Shown: piece by piece, positions 1 to 8,955 of the stretch
Layout: every line of letters starts with the position of its first letter
How positions within the stretch are numbered: the stretch's first letter is position 1
NCBI GenBank assembly: GCA_001796335.1
Contig: MGMF01000017.1
Span: forward strand, 1-64,000
Reading direction: 5' to 3'
Source of the DNA: Chloroflexi bacterium GWB2_49_20
GTDB lineage: Bacteria > Chloroflexota > Anaerolineae > Anaerolineales > Villigracilaceae
DNA length: 64,000 nt
Position numbers and translations under genes: made by a program
The notes under the pieces: model-generated
Told to the model about the DNA's origin: nothing
Databases searched by the model: none
Seen by the model: only the letters and a program-made list of their open reading frames with translations

Positions 1-74
1 AAGGGCAGAATTTCGCCATCCGTGAAGGCGGTCTGACCGTCGGCGCCGGTGTGGTCACCAAGATATTAGAATAG
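1..74 (+). CDS. tuf: Elongation factor Tu, C-terminal end (partial)
   Basis: The reading frame open from the left edge ends in the residues FAIREGGLTVGAGVVTKILE and a TAG stop. This is the conserved C-terminal beta-barrel tail of EF-Tu, the GTPase that delivers aminoacyl-tRNA to the ribosome. The reading frame enters at base 3. Only the last 23 residues are inside the window. Its place immediately before rpsJ (8 bases) is the usual str-S10 junction, so it is probably cotranscribed with the ribosomal protein genes. Confidence 0.95.
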   Translation, partial: GQNFAIREGGLTVGAGVVTKILE

Positions 75-82
75 GTGTTTGA

Positions 83-391
83 ATGACCAAGCAAAAGATT
101 CGCATCCGACTTAAAGCATACGATCATCGTGTGCTTGACCAATCCGTAAAACGGATTGTTGATACCGCCGAGCGCAGTGGCGCACAAGTTGTAGGCCCTG
201 TACCCTTGCCAACCAAGAAGGAACGGTTTACAATTCGACGTTCGACATTCATTGATAAAGACTCACATGAGCACTTTGAAATTCGTACTCACAATCGTCT
301 TATAGATGTGATTGATCCCGACTCAAAGACGATTGATATGCTGATGCGTCTCAATTTGCCCGCAGGCGTGGATATCGAAATTAAAATATAA
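83..391 (+). CDS. rpsJ: Small ribosomal subunit protein S10
   Basis: A 102-residue protein with the S10 signature, including [19 protein letters not shown] at the N-terminus and [15 protein letters not shown] in the middle. S10 sits in the 30S head and in E. coli also works as NusE in antitermination. Length is normal for the family. It opens the S10 cluster directly after tuf. Unlike most S10 operons it is separated from rplC by about 200 bases, and that gap is annotated separately as a possible regulatory leader. Confidence 0.98.
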   Translation: MTKQKIRIRLKAYDHRVLDQSVKRIVDTAERSGAQVVGPVPLPTKKERFTIRRSTFIDKDSHEHFEIRTHNRLIDVIDPDSKTIDMLMRLNLPAGVDIEIKI

Positions 392-501
392 CTGGTTTGA
401 TACTATATTGGTTAACTGGAATTTCCTGTTGACCATTACAGTTGAAAGAAGGCAACTCAAGAACGGTACTGTACGTGGGCCTAAAATAAAATGAGCCGCG
501 G

Positions 502-581
502 CAGACTGATTGACTGGGTTGCAACTGAGATGATGCAGTCTGGCCCAGACTGACAGTCTCGTAAAATATTTGAAGGAGACA
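502..581 (+). promoter_or_regulatory. Candidate translational-control leader of rplC
   Basis: The rpsJ-rplC gap has four mutually complementary six-base segments: AGACTG (504-509), CAGTCT (537-542), AGACTG (548-553) and CAGTCT (555-560). The middle two form a tight hairpin (CAGTCTGG/CCAGACTG, 537-553), but each segment can also pair with another copy. GTCTC at 557-561 is complementary to GAGAC at 577-581, which overlaps the rplC Shine-Dalgarno AAGGAGA. Alternative folds could therefore expose or hide the ribosome binding site. Ribosomal protein leaders of this type are known in S10 operons; this one is not one I recognise. Confidence 0.4.
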
Positions 582-588
582 ACTGATT

Positions 589-1218
589 ATGTTGAAAGGG
601 CTGATTGGCAAGAAAATCGGTATGACCCAGATTTTCGATGAAGCAGGTGTTGCTTATCCTGTAACCATCATCGAAGCTGGGCCTTGTTATGTTACACAGG
701 TTCGCCTTCCGGAAAAAGAAGGCTATGCCGCTGTACAACTCGGATTTAATGAGGCCAATCCCAAACGCCTGACAGGCGGACAATTGGGTCACCTGAAGAA
801 AAACGAGTTACCCCCTCTTCGCTATTTACGCGAGTTTCAAATAAAATCATCTGATATCAAGGTTGGAGATAAGTTCCTGGTGGATATCTTTGGCCTTGGA
901 GAACGTGTGGATGTCGTTGGAACCAGTAAAGGCAAGGGTTTCGCAGGTGCTGTAAAACGCTACCATTTTAAGGGCGGCCCGAAGACACATGGTCAATCTG
1001 ATCGTCATCGTGCGCCTGGTTCAAGCGGTGCAGGTACTACTCCCGGACGTGTGTACAAGGGTTCTCGTGGACCAGGCCATATGGGTTCTGAGCGCGTAAC
1101 ATCACAGGGATTAAAAATTGTGCTTGTAGATGCCGAGCGGAATTTGCTCGGTGTAAGTGGCGCTGTTCCCGGTCCCCGTGGCGGCCTGGTATTGATCAAA
1201 GATGCGCGCAAGCAATAG
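589..1218 (+). CDS. rplC: Large ribosomal subunit protein L3
   Basis: A 209-residue L3, one of the early-assembling 50S proteins whose long loop reaches toward the peptidyl transferase centre. The N-terminus reads MLKGLIGKKIGMTQIF, and the conserved central loop contains GGPKTHGQSDRHRAPGS followed by TPGRVYKG. Length is normal. A strong AAGGAGA site lies 8 bases before the ATG. It is followed after a short gap by rplD. Confidence 0.98.
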   Translation: MLKGLIGKKIGMTQIFDEAGVAYPVTIIEAGPCYVTQVRLPEKEGYAAVQLGFNEANPKRLTGGQLGHLKKNELPPLRYLREFQIKSSDIKVGDKFLVDIFGLGERVDVVGTSKGKGFAGAVKRYHFKGGPKTHGQSDRHRAPGSSGAGTTPGRVYKGSRGPGHMGSERVTSQGLKIVLVDAERNLLGVSGAVPGPRGGLVLIKDARKQ

Positions 1219-1247
1219 CTGCGTTGTCTGATGGGAGCATACACACT

Positions 1248-1877
1248 ATGAAGGTAGATGTTTTCAACATGATGGGCGAGAAGGTCAGTTCGGTGGAATT
1301 ACCCGCCGAGATCTTTGAAACCCAGATTAATAAAGACTTGATGCACCAGGCTTTTCTCATGCAAATGGCAAATGCACGCTTGGGAACACACAAGACAAAA
1401 ACCCGCAGTGAAGTTTCAGGCGGTGGGCGTAAACCCTGGAAGCAAAAGGGTACCGGCCGTGCCAGACAGGGTTCCACGCGCTCGGCCCAGTGGGTAGGTG
1501 GCGGCAAAATTCATACACCGCGGCCGCGCAAGTACACCATGCACATGCCGCGCCAAATGCGCAGAAATGCCCTGCGCTCTGCACTATCATCCAAAGCTTC
1601 TGAAGCTGGTGTGGTAGTGGTGGACGAATTAACTCTTCCGGAACCAAAAACACGCTTAATGGCTCAAGCACTTAATCGCCTGGTCGGTGACGCAAGCGCA
1701 CTCATCCTGGTTCCCGAAAAAGACACAAATTACGATGTTGTGTCCCGTTCAACCAATAATTTACCCGATGCAAAAATTTTGATGGCAAGTTACCTGAACA
1801 TTCGTGATCTTTTCCAATACGACAAACTGGTAATGCCTCTCAAAGCATTGGATGTTCTGAAAACTTATTTGGTGTAG
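1248..1877 (+). CDS. rplD: Large ribosomal subunit protein L4
   Basis: L4 (209 residues from this ATG) carries the extended exit-tunnel loop, seen as RSEVSGGGRKPWKQKGTGRA, and the C-terminal ASYLNIRDLFQYDKLV segment typical of the family. In E. coli L4 represses its own operon. A TTG start 24 bases upstream is in frame, but the ATG at 1248 has a GGGAG motif about 10 bases before it and gives the usual N-terminus MKVDVFNMMGE, so I prefer it. Confidence 0.97.
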   Translation: MKVDVFNMMGEKVSSVELPAEIFETQINKDLMHQAFLMQMANARLGTHKTKTRSEVSGGGRKPWKQKGTGRARQGSTRSAQWVGGGKIHTPRPRKYTMHMPRQMRRNALRSALSSKASEAGVVVVDELTLPEPKTRLMAQALNRLVGDASALILVPEKDTNYDVVSRSTNNLPDAKILMASYLNIRDLFQYDKLVMPLKALDVLKTYLV

Positions 1878-1886
1878 GAGGCCAGC

Positions 1887-2189
1887 ATGATTACCATTTA
1901 TGATGTGCTTCGCCGCCCGTTGATAACCGAAAAGTCGAATTATCAGTCTGGAAAACTACACCAGTATACTTTTGAGGTAGCCACAGCGGCGACCAAGGTG
2001 CTGGTGAAAGATGCGATTGAAACCCTGTTCGACGTCAGCGTGGTACGTGTGAATATATTAAATGCACCTGCAAAACGCAGTCGCCGCGCTCGCAGCCGCC
2101 GTCTGTTGGTGCGTTCCTCCGGCTACAAGAAAGCAATTGTCACCCTGGCCGAAGGTGAAACTCTGGAAATGTTTGAAGGGGTGCAATAA
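1887..2189 (+). CDS. rplW: Large ribosomal subunit protein L23
   Basis: A 100-residue L23, located at the polypeptide exit where SRP and trigger factor dock. It starts [17 protein letters not shown], the family hallmark, and holds the usual [17 protein letters not shown] core. A short GGAGG-containing site precedes the ATG. The stop overlaps the start of rplB by one base, which implies translational coupling. Confidence 0.98.
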   Translation: MITIYDVLRRPLITEKSNYQSGKLHQYTFEVATAATKVLVKDAIETLFDVSVVRVNILNAPAKRSRRARSRRLLVRSSGYKKAIVTLAEGETLEMFEGVQ

Positions 2190-3025
2190 TGACAGTAAAA
2201 AAATACAAACCCATTACCCCTGGGCAACGCGGAATGACCGGTTATAGTTTTGAAGAAATAACCAAATCCAAGCCCGAACGCAGCCTGACGGTTCTCCGCA
2301 AGAGTTTTGGCGGTCGTAATGTTTATGGTCGCGTCACGGTTCGTCACCGTGGTGGTGGCGTCCGCCGCTTCATCCGCATCGTGGATTTCAAGCGCAATAA
2401 ACGAGATATCCCTGCCCGCGTTGAGGCGATTGAGTATGATCCCAATCGCACAGCCCGACTGGCCCTGATCTTCTACGCAGATGGTGTTAAGAATTACATC
2501 CTGGCTCCAATTGGAATAAAAGTGGGTGACACGGTGGTTTCAAGCACACAAGCCGAGATCCGCCCGGGGAACTGCCTGCCCCTGTCCAGTATTCCAGTGG
2601 GTACCACCATCCATAACCTTGAACTAAAGGAAGGTAAAGGTGGCCAGCTGGTTCGCTCGGCCGGTGGATCAGCCCAGTTATTGGCCAAGGAAGGCGAATA
2701 CGCCCAAATTCGTATGCCTTCTGGCGAAGTTCGCCTGGTGCGACAGACTTGTTATGCCACCATTGGACAAGTTGGCAACCTGGAACACAGTAATATCAAA
2801 TTGGGTAAAGCAGGCCGCAAGCGCCACATGGGCATCCGCCCGACAGTTCGTGGTACAGCAATGTCACCACGTGACCACCCGCATGGTGGCGGTGAAGGCC
2901 GCCAGCCAGCTGGTATGCCGGGTCCGAAGAGCCCGTGGGGCCGTCCTACACGTGGTTACAAGACGCGCCGGAACAAAGCGACTACTAAATACATTGTGCG
3001 CCGCCGCAGCAAGTCCAAGCGCTAA
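2189..3025 (+). CDS. rplB: Large ribosomal subunit protein L2
   Basis: A 278-residue L2, a 50S core protein close to the peptidyl transferase centre. The functionally important C-terminal stretch is intact: [18 protein letters not shown], which includes the histidine implicated in peptidyl transfer, then [13 protein letters not shown]. The N-terminus [17 protein letters not shown] is typical. The start is fused to the rplW stop (shared base). Confidence 0.99.
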   Translation: MTVKKYKPITPGQRGMTGYSFEEITKSKPERSLTVLRKSFGGRNVYGRVTVRHRGGGVRRFIRIVDFKRNKRDIPARVEAIEYDPNRTARLALIFYADGVKNYILAPIGIKVGDTVVSSTQAEIRPGNCLPLSSIPVGTTIHNLELKEGKGGQLVRSAGGSAQLLAKEGEYAQIRMPSGEVRLVRQTCYATIGQVGNLEHSNIKLGKAGRKRHMGIRPTVRGTAMSPRDHPHGGGEGRQPAGMPGPKSPWGRPTRGYKTRRNKATTKYIVRRRSKSKR

Positions 3026-3059
3026 GATGATGAGAGTTGGATAAGCGAGGAACGAAAAA

Positions 3060-3335
3060 ATGTCACGATCGTTGAAAAAAGGGCCATTTATTGACCCGAA
3101 ACTCTTGAAGAAAATTGAAGCGATGAACCAGCATGGAGACAAGAAAGTCGTCCGCACCTGGAGCAGGGCAAGTGTAATCTTCCCGCAAATGGTGGGCCAT
3201 ACCATCGCAGTTCATGATGGTCGTCGCCATGTGCCGATCTATGTTACTGAAAATATGGTTGGCCATCGCCTTGGCGAGTTTGCTCCTACACGTACTTTCC
3301 GTGGTCATATGACTGCGGACAAGTCAACGAAATAA
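3060..3335 (+). CDS. rpsS: Small ribosomal subunit protein S19
   Basis: A 91-residue S19 of the 30S head. It begins [19 protein letters not shown] and contains the signature [20 protein letters not shown] and the [12 protein letters not shown] end. A GAGGAA motif precedes the ATG. Length and order (L2-S19-L22) match the canonical cluster. Confidence 0.98.
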   Translation: MSRSLKKGPFIDPKLLKKIEAMNQHGDKKVVRTWSRASVIFPQMVGHTIAVHDGRRHVPIYVTENMVGHRLGEFAPTRTFRGHMTADKSTK

Positions 3336-3351
3336 GGAAAGGAGTTGAAGA

Positions 3352-3699
3352 ATGGCTCATGATATTAAAGCACACCTGCGTTTTCTTCCCCTTTCTGCTC
3401 AGAAAGTACGCCTGGTTGTAGATGTTGTTCGCGGCAAGGATGCTGTAAAAGCAATTGATATTTTGCGCTTCATGCCTCAGCGTGCAGCCAAACCTGTTAT
3501 GAAATTGCTTAATTCCGCTGTTGCCAATGCTGAAGAAAACTTCGGTATCAGTCGCGATGACCTGTTTGTTGCCACAATATTCGCTGATGAAGCTCCAACT
3601 CGTCGTTGGCGACGGTTTGCCGCACGCGGTCGTTTTAAGGCGATTTTACGCCGGACATCCCACGTAACCGTTGTCCTTCGGGAACGGGAAGCCGCGTAA
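3352..3699 (+). CDS. rplV: Large ribosomal subunit protein L22
   Basis: A 115-residue L22, whose beta-hairpin lines the nascent peptide tunnel. The protein starts MAHDIKAHLRFLPLSAQKVR, and the hairpin region is seen as DEAPTRRWRRFAARGRFKAI near the C-terminus. Spacing to rpsS is 16 bases with an AAAGGAG site. Nothing unusual is visible. Confidence 0.97.
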   Translation: MAHDIKAHLRFLPLSAQKVRLVVDVVRGKDAVKAIDILRFMPQRAAKPVMKLLNSAVANAEENFGISRDDLFVATIFADEAPTRRWRRFAARGRFKAILRRTSHVTVVLREREAA

Positions 3700-3722
3700 C
3701 CGGCAGAAAGAAGGAGAAATTT

Positions 3723-4400
3723 ATGGGTCGCAAAGTACATCCGATTGGTTTCCGCCTGAATGTTACTCGCGCTTGGCGTGGTCGCTGGTTCGCTGAAGGC
3801 GCCCAATATCGTGAACAACTTAATCAGGATTTTGCCATACAAAAACTGATTCAGGGAGCAGCTCCCCGGGCTGGTGTTTCCAATGTTGAAGTGGAGCGTT
3901 ACCCCGGAAAGATAAAAGTCTCTGTTTACACTGCCAAGCCTGGCATTTTGATCGGCCGAAAAGGCGAAGGCGTAAAAAAGATCCGCCAAAGCCTGGAAGA
4001 GCTGGCTGGCAAGAAGATGGACCTGGATATCAAGGAGATCAAAGCTCCCGATACTGATGCCTATCTGGTTGCCCGCAATATTGCCGACCAGATGGAAAGG
4101 CGGATCAGTTATCGCCGTGCCATGAAGCGTGCCATTCAGCAGGCCATGCGCCAGGGCGCAGAAGGCATCAAGATTGAAGTTGCAGGACGATTAAGTGGTG
4201 CTGAAATGGCGCGTACGGTCTGGCTGCGTGATGGTCGAGTCCCTCTGCAAACCCTGCGAGCAGACATCGATTTTTCGAGAGCAGAAGCGTTGACCACATT
4301 TGGACGCATTGGTGTTAAAGTTTGGGTTTTTAAAGGCCTTTTCAAACCCGAATTGGAAGAAAAGATCGAGACGACCGAAGGCGTATACGTTAGCGAATAA
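3723..4400 (+). CDS. rpsC: Small ribosomal subunit protein S3
   Basis: A 225-residue S3, which forms part of the mRNA entry pore. The N-terminus MGRKVHPIGFRLNVTRAW is diagnostic. The KH type-2 domain shows its GxxG loop in GILIGRKGEGVKKI. The C-terminal domain carries AEMARTVWLRDGRVPLQTLR and IGVKVWVFKG. AAGGAG precedes the start. Confidence 0.98.
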   Translation: MGRKVHPIGFRLNVTRAWRGRWFAEGAQYREQLNQDFAIQKLIQGAAPRAGVSNVEVERYPGKIKVSVYTAKPGILIGRKGEGVKKIRQSLEELAGKKMDLDIKEIKAPDTDAYLVARNIADQMERRISYRRAMKRAIQQAMRQGAEGIKIEVAGRLSGAEMARTVWLRDGRVPLQTLRADIDFSRAEALTTFGRIGVKVWVFKGLFKPELEEKIETTEGVYVSE

Positions 4401-4435
4401 CGTGCCCAAGTGTCCTTTGAAGAGAGGTTATTGCT

Positions 4436-4867
4436 ATGTTAATGCCTAAACGTGTTAAATGGCGCAAGCAGATGCGCGGCCGTATGAAAGGCAAAGAACT
4501 GCGCGGTGCACAGATCAGCTTTGGCGAGTTTGGCCTGCAGGCTCTTGAGCCTGGTTGGGTCACTGCCCGTCAGCTTGAAGCCGCCCGCCGAACTATCGTT
4601 CGAACCATGAAGCGTCGTGGAAAAGTATGGATCCGCATCTTTCCGGATAAACCTTATACCCAAAAACCACCCGAAACCCGTATGGGTAAAGGAAAAGGCA
4701 ATGTTGAGTACTGGGTGTCTGTGGTAAAACCCGGACGTGTCATGTTTGAGGTTGCCGGATTACCTGAGGATATTGCCCGCGAGGCGCTTAATTTGGCTCG
4801 CTACAAATTCTCAATCAAGACCAAAGTCATTGCTCGCCATGATCTTGGTGGAGGAGAACAGGCATGA
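4436..4867 (+). CDS. rplP: Large ribosomal subunit protein L16
   Basis: A 143-residue L16, needed for A-site tRNA positioning on the 50S. It begins [19 protein letters not shown], matching the family MLxPKRxKxRK start, so the first ATG is used rather than the internal one two codons later. The signature GRGKGxxxYW appears here as [17 protein letters not shown]. The stop overlaps rpmC by four bases (ATGA). Confidence 0.98.
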   Translation: MLMPKRVKWRKQMRGRMKGKELRGAQISFGEFGLQALEPGWVTARQLEAARRTIVRTMKRRGKVWIRIFPDKPYTQKPPETRMGKGKGNVEYWVSVVKPGRVMFEVAGLPEDIAREALNLARYKFSIKTKVIARHDLGGGEQA

Positions 4868-5076
4868 AAACGAGTGAAATGCGAGCCTTATCAGCCGAAG
4901 AATTAAAAACCAAAATGACAGATGCCCGTGAAGAGTTGATGAAATTGCGTTTTCAAGTAGTTTCAGGACAGTTGACCGATACCAGCCGCCTGCCAGTAGT
5001 TCGTAAAGAAATTGCTCGCATACAGACGATCATCAACGAACGTGTTGGGACGACTGTTCAGGAAGGTGAGAAATGA
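4864..5076 (+). CDS. rpmC: Large ribosomal subunit protein L29
   Basis: A 70-residue, two-helix L29 located near the nascent chain exit. The protein reads [18 protein letters not shown] and later [19 protein letters not shown], both typical. It overlaps the ends of rplP and rpsQ by four bases each, so the three genes are translationally coupled. Confidence 0.97.
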   Translation: MKTSEMRALSAEELKTKMTDAREELMKLRFQVVSGQLTDTSRLPVVRKEIARIQTIINERVGTTVQEGEK

Positions 5077-5351
5077 ATAAACGTCGTCGCATGACTGGTG
5101 TTGTAACCAGCAATAAAATGACAAAGACCGTAGTGGTTGAAGTGACCCGGACTTACCAGCATCCACTTTACCGGAAGGTTGTTCACTCAAGCATGCGTGT
5201 GAAGGCACACGATGAGTTGAATTGCCAGGTTGGAGATCGAGTCATGATCGTTGAAAGCCGCCCGATCTCGAAAGATAAGAACTGGGTGGTGGAGTCGATC
5301 GTCAAGCACGAGATCCGCAGCGAGGATACTGGCGTGGAGGCGCAACTATGA
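5073..5351 (+). CDS. rpsQ: Small ribosomal subunit protein S17
   Basis: A 92-residue S17, an OB-fold primary 16S rRNA binder. It shows [20 protein letters not shown], then [19 protein letters not shown] and [19 protein letters not shown], the three standard blocks. Start overlaps rpmC and stop overlaps rplN by four bases each. Confidence 0.98.
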   Translation: MNKRRRMTGVVTSNKMTKTVVVEVTRTYQHPLYRKVVHSSMRVKAHDELNCQVGDRVMIVESRPISKDKNWVVESIVKHEIRSEDTGVEAQL

Positions 5352-5719
5352 TTCAACAAGAATCGCGTATGAAGGTTGCAGACAATACCGGAGCGCGTGA
5401 GTTGTTGGTCATCCAGGTATTGGGTGGCACCAAGCGCCGTTATGGTAGTGTTGGCGATATCGTTGTAGCAACCATCAAATCCGCTGCGCCGCAGGGCTCA
5501 GTTAAAAAGAGCGATATTGTCAAGGCAGTCATCGTTCGCACTGCCAAGGAATATCGGCGTGAGGATGGTTCTTATATTCGTTTTGATGATAATGCAGCAG
5601 TAATTCTGGATACTGACGGACAGAATCCAAAAGGCAGCCGTATCTTTGGACCCGTGGCACGCGAATTGCGTGAAAAAGGGTTCATGAAGATCGTTTCTCT
5701 GGCTCCGGAAGTTCTTTAG
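5348..5719 (+). CDS. rplN: Large ribosomal subunit protein L14
   Basis: A 123-residue L14, a beta-barrel protein at the subunit interface. The N-terminal [19 protein letters not shown] and the C-terminal [25 protein letters not shown] (here abbreviated to its ends IFGPVAREL and SLAPEVL) are highly conserved. Length is standard. It is coupled to rpsQ through a four-base overlap. Confidence 0.98.
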   Translation: MIQQESRMKVADNTGARELLVIQVLGGTKRRYGSVGDIVVATIKSAAPQGSVKKSDIVKAVIVRTAKEYRREDGSYIRFDDNAAVILDTDGQNPKGSRIFGPVARELREKGFMKIVSLAPEVL

Positions 5720-5740
5720 GTCAGGGAGTAGGAGCATACG

Positions 5741-6070
5741 ATGATATCTAAAATTCGTAAAGGTGATACCGTCGAGGTTATCAGTGGAAGCCTCGATGAT
5801 ATGGGCAAGCGCGGTGAAGTGATCAAAGTATTTGTTGAAAAAAGCCGTGTAACTGTTCAAGGAGTAAACATTTGTGTAAAGCACCAGCGCCAGGTCCAAA
5901 AACAAGGCCGCACAATCAATCCTGGCCGTATCAAATTTGAAGGACCTGTACACATTTCCAATGTAATGCTGGTTTGCCCCAAATGTAGCGAACCTACACG
6001 TGTAGGAGTTCAGCGGGACGAAGCCGGCGCCCATCGCATCTGCAAACACTGCAAGGCGTTGATAGATTAA
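5741..6070 (+). CDS. rplX: Large ribosomal subunit protein L24, zinc-ribbon form
   Basis: A 109-residue L24 with the N-terminal KOW domain (IRKGDTVEVISGSLDDMGKR) and the GVNICVKHQ segment. The C-terminus has four cysteines in two CxxC pairs (VCPKCSEP and RICKHCKALID), which look like a zinc ribbon. Such a C-terminal ribbon occurs in several phyla but not in E. coli L24. L24 nucleates 50S assembly. Confidence 0.97.
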   Translation: MISKIRKGDTVEVISGSLDDMGKRGEVIKVFVEKSRVTVQGVNICVKHQRQVQKQGRTINPGRIKFEGPVHISNVMLVCPKCSEPTRVGVQRDEAGAHRICKHCKALID

Positions 6071-6094
6071 GTCAGCCGGGTTGGAGCATCAACA

Positions 6095-6640
6095 ATGAAT
6101 AAAATGAAAGAAAAATATCAGAAAGAAATCGTTCCTGCCTTGACCAAGACCTTCGAGTATAAGAATAACATGGAGGTACCGCGTATAGCCAAGGTTGTAG
6201 TCAATATTGGCATGGGCTCTGAAATGGAAAATGCGAAAGCCATTGAAGCTGCCGTAGCTGACTTGGCAAAGATCACAGGCCAGAAACCGATCGTGACCAA
6301 GGCACGCAAAAGCATTGCGGCTTTCAAATTACGTGAAGGACGCATCATTGGAACCAAGGTTACCTTGCGTGGTGAGCGAATGTGGTCATTCCTTGACCGG
6401 TTAATAAACGTCGCTTTACCTCGTGTGCGGGACTTCCGGGGTGTTTCTCCGGATGCCTTTGATGGTCGGGGTAACTACACCCTTGGTTTGAAGGACCAGT
6501 TGGTTTTTCCGGAGATCGAATACGATAAGATTGATAAGCTGAGAGGCATGGAAATCACTATCGTTACAACAGCCAGATCTGATGATCATGGACGTCTGTT
6601 GATCCAGTTGTTTGGCATGCCGTTCAGGAAGGAAGCGTAA
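6095..6640 (+). CDS. rplE: Large ribosomal subunit protein L5
   Basis: A 181-residue L5, the 5S rRNA-binding protein of the central protuberance. The sequence shows [33 protein letters not shown], and [20 protein letters not shown], the family signatures. Length is standard. GGTTGGAG lies upstream of the ATG. rpsN follows three bases after the stop. Confidence 0.98.
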   Translation: MNKMKEKYQKEIVPALTKTFEYKNNMEVPRIAKVVVNIGMGSEMENAKAIEAAVADLAKITGQKPIVTKARKSIAAFKLREGRIIGTKVTLRGERMWSFLDRLINVALPRVRDFRGVSPDAFDGRGNYTLGLKDQLVFPEIEYDKIDKLRGMEITIVTTARSDDHGRLLIQLFGMPFRKEA

Positions 6641-6643
6641 CTT

Positions 6644-6826
6644 ATGGCAAAAACTTGTATGCAATTTCGTGAAACACGGCGGAAGTATCCCAATCGTATA
6701 CGCCATCGTTGTTCGCGCTGTGGCCGCCCTCGCGGTTACATACGCCGTTTTGGACTGTGCCGGATTTGCTTCCGAGAATATGCCTTGGAAGGCAAAATTC
6801 CCGGTGTTATCAAGGCTTCTTGGTAA
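6644..6826 (+). CDS. rpsN: Small ribosomal subunit protein S14, zinc-binding short form
   Basis: A 60-residue type Z S14. Cys23, Cys26, Cys39 and Cys42 form the C-x2-C-x12-C-x2-C zinc motif (CSRCG and CRICF). This short zinc form replaces the roughly 100-residue form of many proteobacteria. The end [12 protein letters not shown] is conserved. GGAAGGAAG before the ATG serves as ribosome binding site. Confidence 0.97.
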   Translation: MAKTCMQFRETRRKYPNRIRHRCSRCGRPRGYIRRFGLCRICFREYALEGKIPGVIKASW

Positions 6827-6844
6827 CCGGGTGGAGGTGAAAGC

Positions 6845-7258
6845 ATGAGCTTTTCTGATCCTATTGCTGATATGCTGACTCGCATCCGGAATGCGGTTAT
6901 GAGCGGTCAATCCTTGACAGCGATGCCTCACTCAAAGGTTAAGGCTGAAATAGCCAAGATCTTAAAAGAGGAAGGCTATATTGATGCTTATGATGTAGTA
7001 GATGGAGAACGACCCGGCCAATTGGTTCTACGTATTCGCATCAAATATATCGGTGAGCGTCGAGAGCGCCACGCTGTCATTACAAACCTGGAACGAATTA
7101 GTCGACCAGGAAGGCGTGTTTACACCAAGAAACAGGATATCCCATGGGTACTTTCCGGTTTGGGTGTAGCTATCCTATCAACTCCCAAGGGAATTATGAC
7201 CGGCCAGCATGCCCGTCAGATGAACCTTGGCGGTGAATTACTCTGTAAAGTTTGGTGA
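6845..7258 (+). CDS. rpsH: Small ribosomal subunit protein S8
   Basis: A 137-residue S8, an early 16S rRNA binder that in E. coli is the translational repressor of the spc operon. The N-terminus SFSDPIADMLTRIRNAVMSG and the C-terminal STPKGIMTGQHARQMNLGGE are typical. GGTGGAGG precedes the start. It ends 16 bases before the GTG start of rplF. Confidence 0.98.
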   Translation: MSFSDPIADMLTRIRNAVMSGQSLTAMPHSKVKAEIAKILKEEGYIDAYDVVDGERPGQLVLRIRIKYIGERRERHAVITNLERISRPGRRVYTKKQDIPWVLSGLGVAILSTPKGIMTGQHARQMNLGGELLCKVW

Positions 7259-7274
7259 GACAGGAGGTCGCACA

Positions 7275-7820
7275 GTGTCTCGAATTGGTCGCATGCCCGT
7301 GGATGTCCCGAATGGCGTGCAGGTAGATATCAAGGGATCGCTGGTCAGTGTGAATGGCCCCAAAGGGAAGCTTGAACGCATGTTCTCGCCAACCATCTCC
7401 ATTGTTTTGGAGAACGGCCAGATCCTGATAACGCGATCTTCGGATGCACCTGCGGAACGTGCCTTGCATGGAACAACCCGCGCGGTTTTAAATAATATGA
7501 TTAGTGGCGTTAGCGCCGGTTTTCAAAAAGTGTTGGAATACGAAGGTGTTGGTTACCGGGCAGAGATGAACGCTGAAAAACTGGTTTTACACCTGGGCTA
7601 TTCACACCCGATTGAAGTTGATCCACCACTTGGTATTTCCTTTGCTGTGGATGCAAAAACACGCCAGGTGTTTGTCCGTGGTTTCAACAAGGAAGAGGTA
7701 GGTCAAACTGCTGCGAATATTCGTGAACTTCGCCCGCCCGAGCCATATCATGGTAAAGGTATGCACTACTTGGGCGAGAAGATCCGTCGTAAACCCGGAA
7801 AGTCTGGAAAGGCGAAGTAG
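7275..7820 (+). CDS. rplF: Large ribosomal subunit protein L6
   Basis: L6 (181 residues) at the base of the 50S stalk. The open frame extends upstream into rpsH, but a GTG at 7275 preceded by AGGAGG with a seven-base spacer gives the correct N-terminus, beginning V(M)[11 protein letters not shown]. The C-terminal signature [20 protein letters not shown] is intact. Length is normal with this start. Confidence 0.96.
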   Translation: MSRIGRMPVDVPNGVQVDIKGSLVSVNGPKGKLERMFSPTISIVLENGQILITRSSDAPAERALHGTTRAVLNNMISGVSAGFQKVLEYEGVGYRAEMNAEKLVLHLGYSHPIEVDPPLGISFAVDAKTRQVFVRGFNKEEVGQTAANIRELRPPEPYHGKGMHYLGEKIRRKPGKSGKAK

Positions 7821-7824
7821 TAAT

Positions 7825-8190
7825 ATGGCTAATAAAACTCGTTTTGCAGCCCGTACACGGCGACATGCCCGTGTACGTAAACATGTTGATGGTACCGCAC
7901 TGCGACCCCGCCTGTGCGTATATCGCAGCCTGTCAGAGATCTATGCCCAGGTGATTGACGATTCAAACGGGCATACCCTTACTTCAGCATCAAGCATTGA
8001 TCCTGAATTGCGTGAAAAAATGCAAGGATTGGATAAATCCAAGCAGGCGCAATTAGTTGGCAAAGCCATTGCCGAACGCGCTAAAGGTAAGGGAGTTAAT
8101 TCTGTTGTATTTGACCGGGGCGGTTTCCGCTATATGGGTCGTGTAAAAGCCCTGGCAGAAGGTGCGCGCGAAGGTGGCCTGGAATTCTAA
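7825..8190 (+). CDS. rplR: Large ribosomal subunit protein L18
   Basis: A 121-residue L18, a 5S rRNA-binding protein. The chosen ATG lies just four bases after the L6 stop and yields [20 protein letters not shown]; upstream in-frame ATGs lie inside rplF and encode sequence unlike L18. The conserved end is [20 protein letters not shown]. No clear Shine-Dalgarno is seen, so it may be translated by coupling to rplF. Confidence 0.96.
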   Translation: MANKTRFAARTRRHARVRKHVDGTALRPRLCVYRSLSEIYAQVIDDSNGHTLTSASSIDPELREKMQGLDKSKQAQLVGKAIAERAKGKGVNSVVFDRGGFRYMGRVKALAEGAREGGLEF

Positions 8191-8208
8191 GGCCATGTGG
8201 AGAGTAAT

Positions 8209-8757
8209 ATGACAAATTACCAGGTATCAGAATTTGAACAGCATCAAGAAGAACAACCGCTCGATGAGCGTGTCATTGAGATCGCCCGCGTGGCTAAAGT
8301 TGTAAAAGGCGGTCGGCGTTTCCAATTTCGAGTAACAATAGTAATTGGAGACAACAACGGCAAGGTTGGGATGGGTGTCGGCAAAGCCAATGCTGTTCCC
8401 GATGCCATGCGCAAGGCGACTGAACGTGCCCACAAGCATTTTCACAAAGTAACCCTGGCCAGAACAACCGTGCCACATGAAACCATTGGACATGTTGGTG
8501 GAGCCAGGGTCCTTCTCAAACCCGCATCTCCTGGTACAGGCGTTATCGCAGCCGGTGGTGTTCGTGCTGTACTGGAAGCCGCTGGCGTGCGTGACATCCT
8601 TACCAAATCGATGGGCAGCGCCAATGTTCTTAACGTTGTTCAGGCTACATTCCAGGCTCTCGATAATATGAAATCACCACAGGAGGAAGCAGCAAGACGT
8701 GGTAAACCTGTGAGTGAGCTCCTTCCATTTTGGGAGAGGAGAAAGAGCAATGGCTAA
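8209..8757 (+). CDS. rpsE: Small ribosomal subunit protein S5
   Basis: A 182-residue S5 involved in decoding fidelity. An acidic N-terminal extension ([19 protein letters not shown]) precedes the S5 dsRBD-like domain ([18 protein letters not shown]) and the [17 protein letters not shown] motif. GGAGAG sits just before the ATG at 8209; the in-frame GTG 12 bases upstream lacks a site. Its last bases overlap the start of rpmD. Confidence 0.97.
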   Translation: MTNYQVSEFEQHQEEQPLDERVIEIARVAKVVKGGRRFQFRVTIVIGDNNGKVGMGVGKANAVPDAMRKATERAHKHFHKVTLARTTVPHETIGHVGGARVLLKPASPGTGVIAAGGVRAVLEAAGVRDILTKSMGSANVLNVVQATFQALDNMKSPQEEAARRGKPVSELLPFWERRKSNG

Positions 8758-8947
8758 GGCAAAAACAGCTCCTAAAAAAATTAAAGTTACACTTGTACGC
8801 AGCGCAATTGGTTTTCCAAAAAACCAGAAAAACACCGTTCTGGCTTTGGGTCTGCACCGCATACATCAGACAGTGGAACACAACGACAACCCGGCTTTGC
8901 GGGGTATGTTGAACAAAGTGATTCACCTGTTAAAAGTTGAAGAATAG
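8750..8947 (+). CDS. rpmD: Large ribosomal subunit protein L30
   Basis: A 65-residue L30. The start ATG overlaps the rpsE stop by eight bases and follows GAGAGGAGAAAG, a strong ribosome binding site within the rpsE end. The body shows [17 protein letters not shown] and [20 protein letters not shown], typical of bacterial L30, with a short lysine/alanine N-terminal lead. Confidence 0.95.
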   Translation: MAKAKTAPKKIKVTLVRSAIGFPKNQKNTVLALGLHRIHQTVEHNDNPALRGMLNKVIHLLKVEE

Positions 8948-8955
8948 GGACGAAC

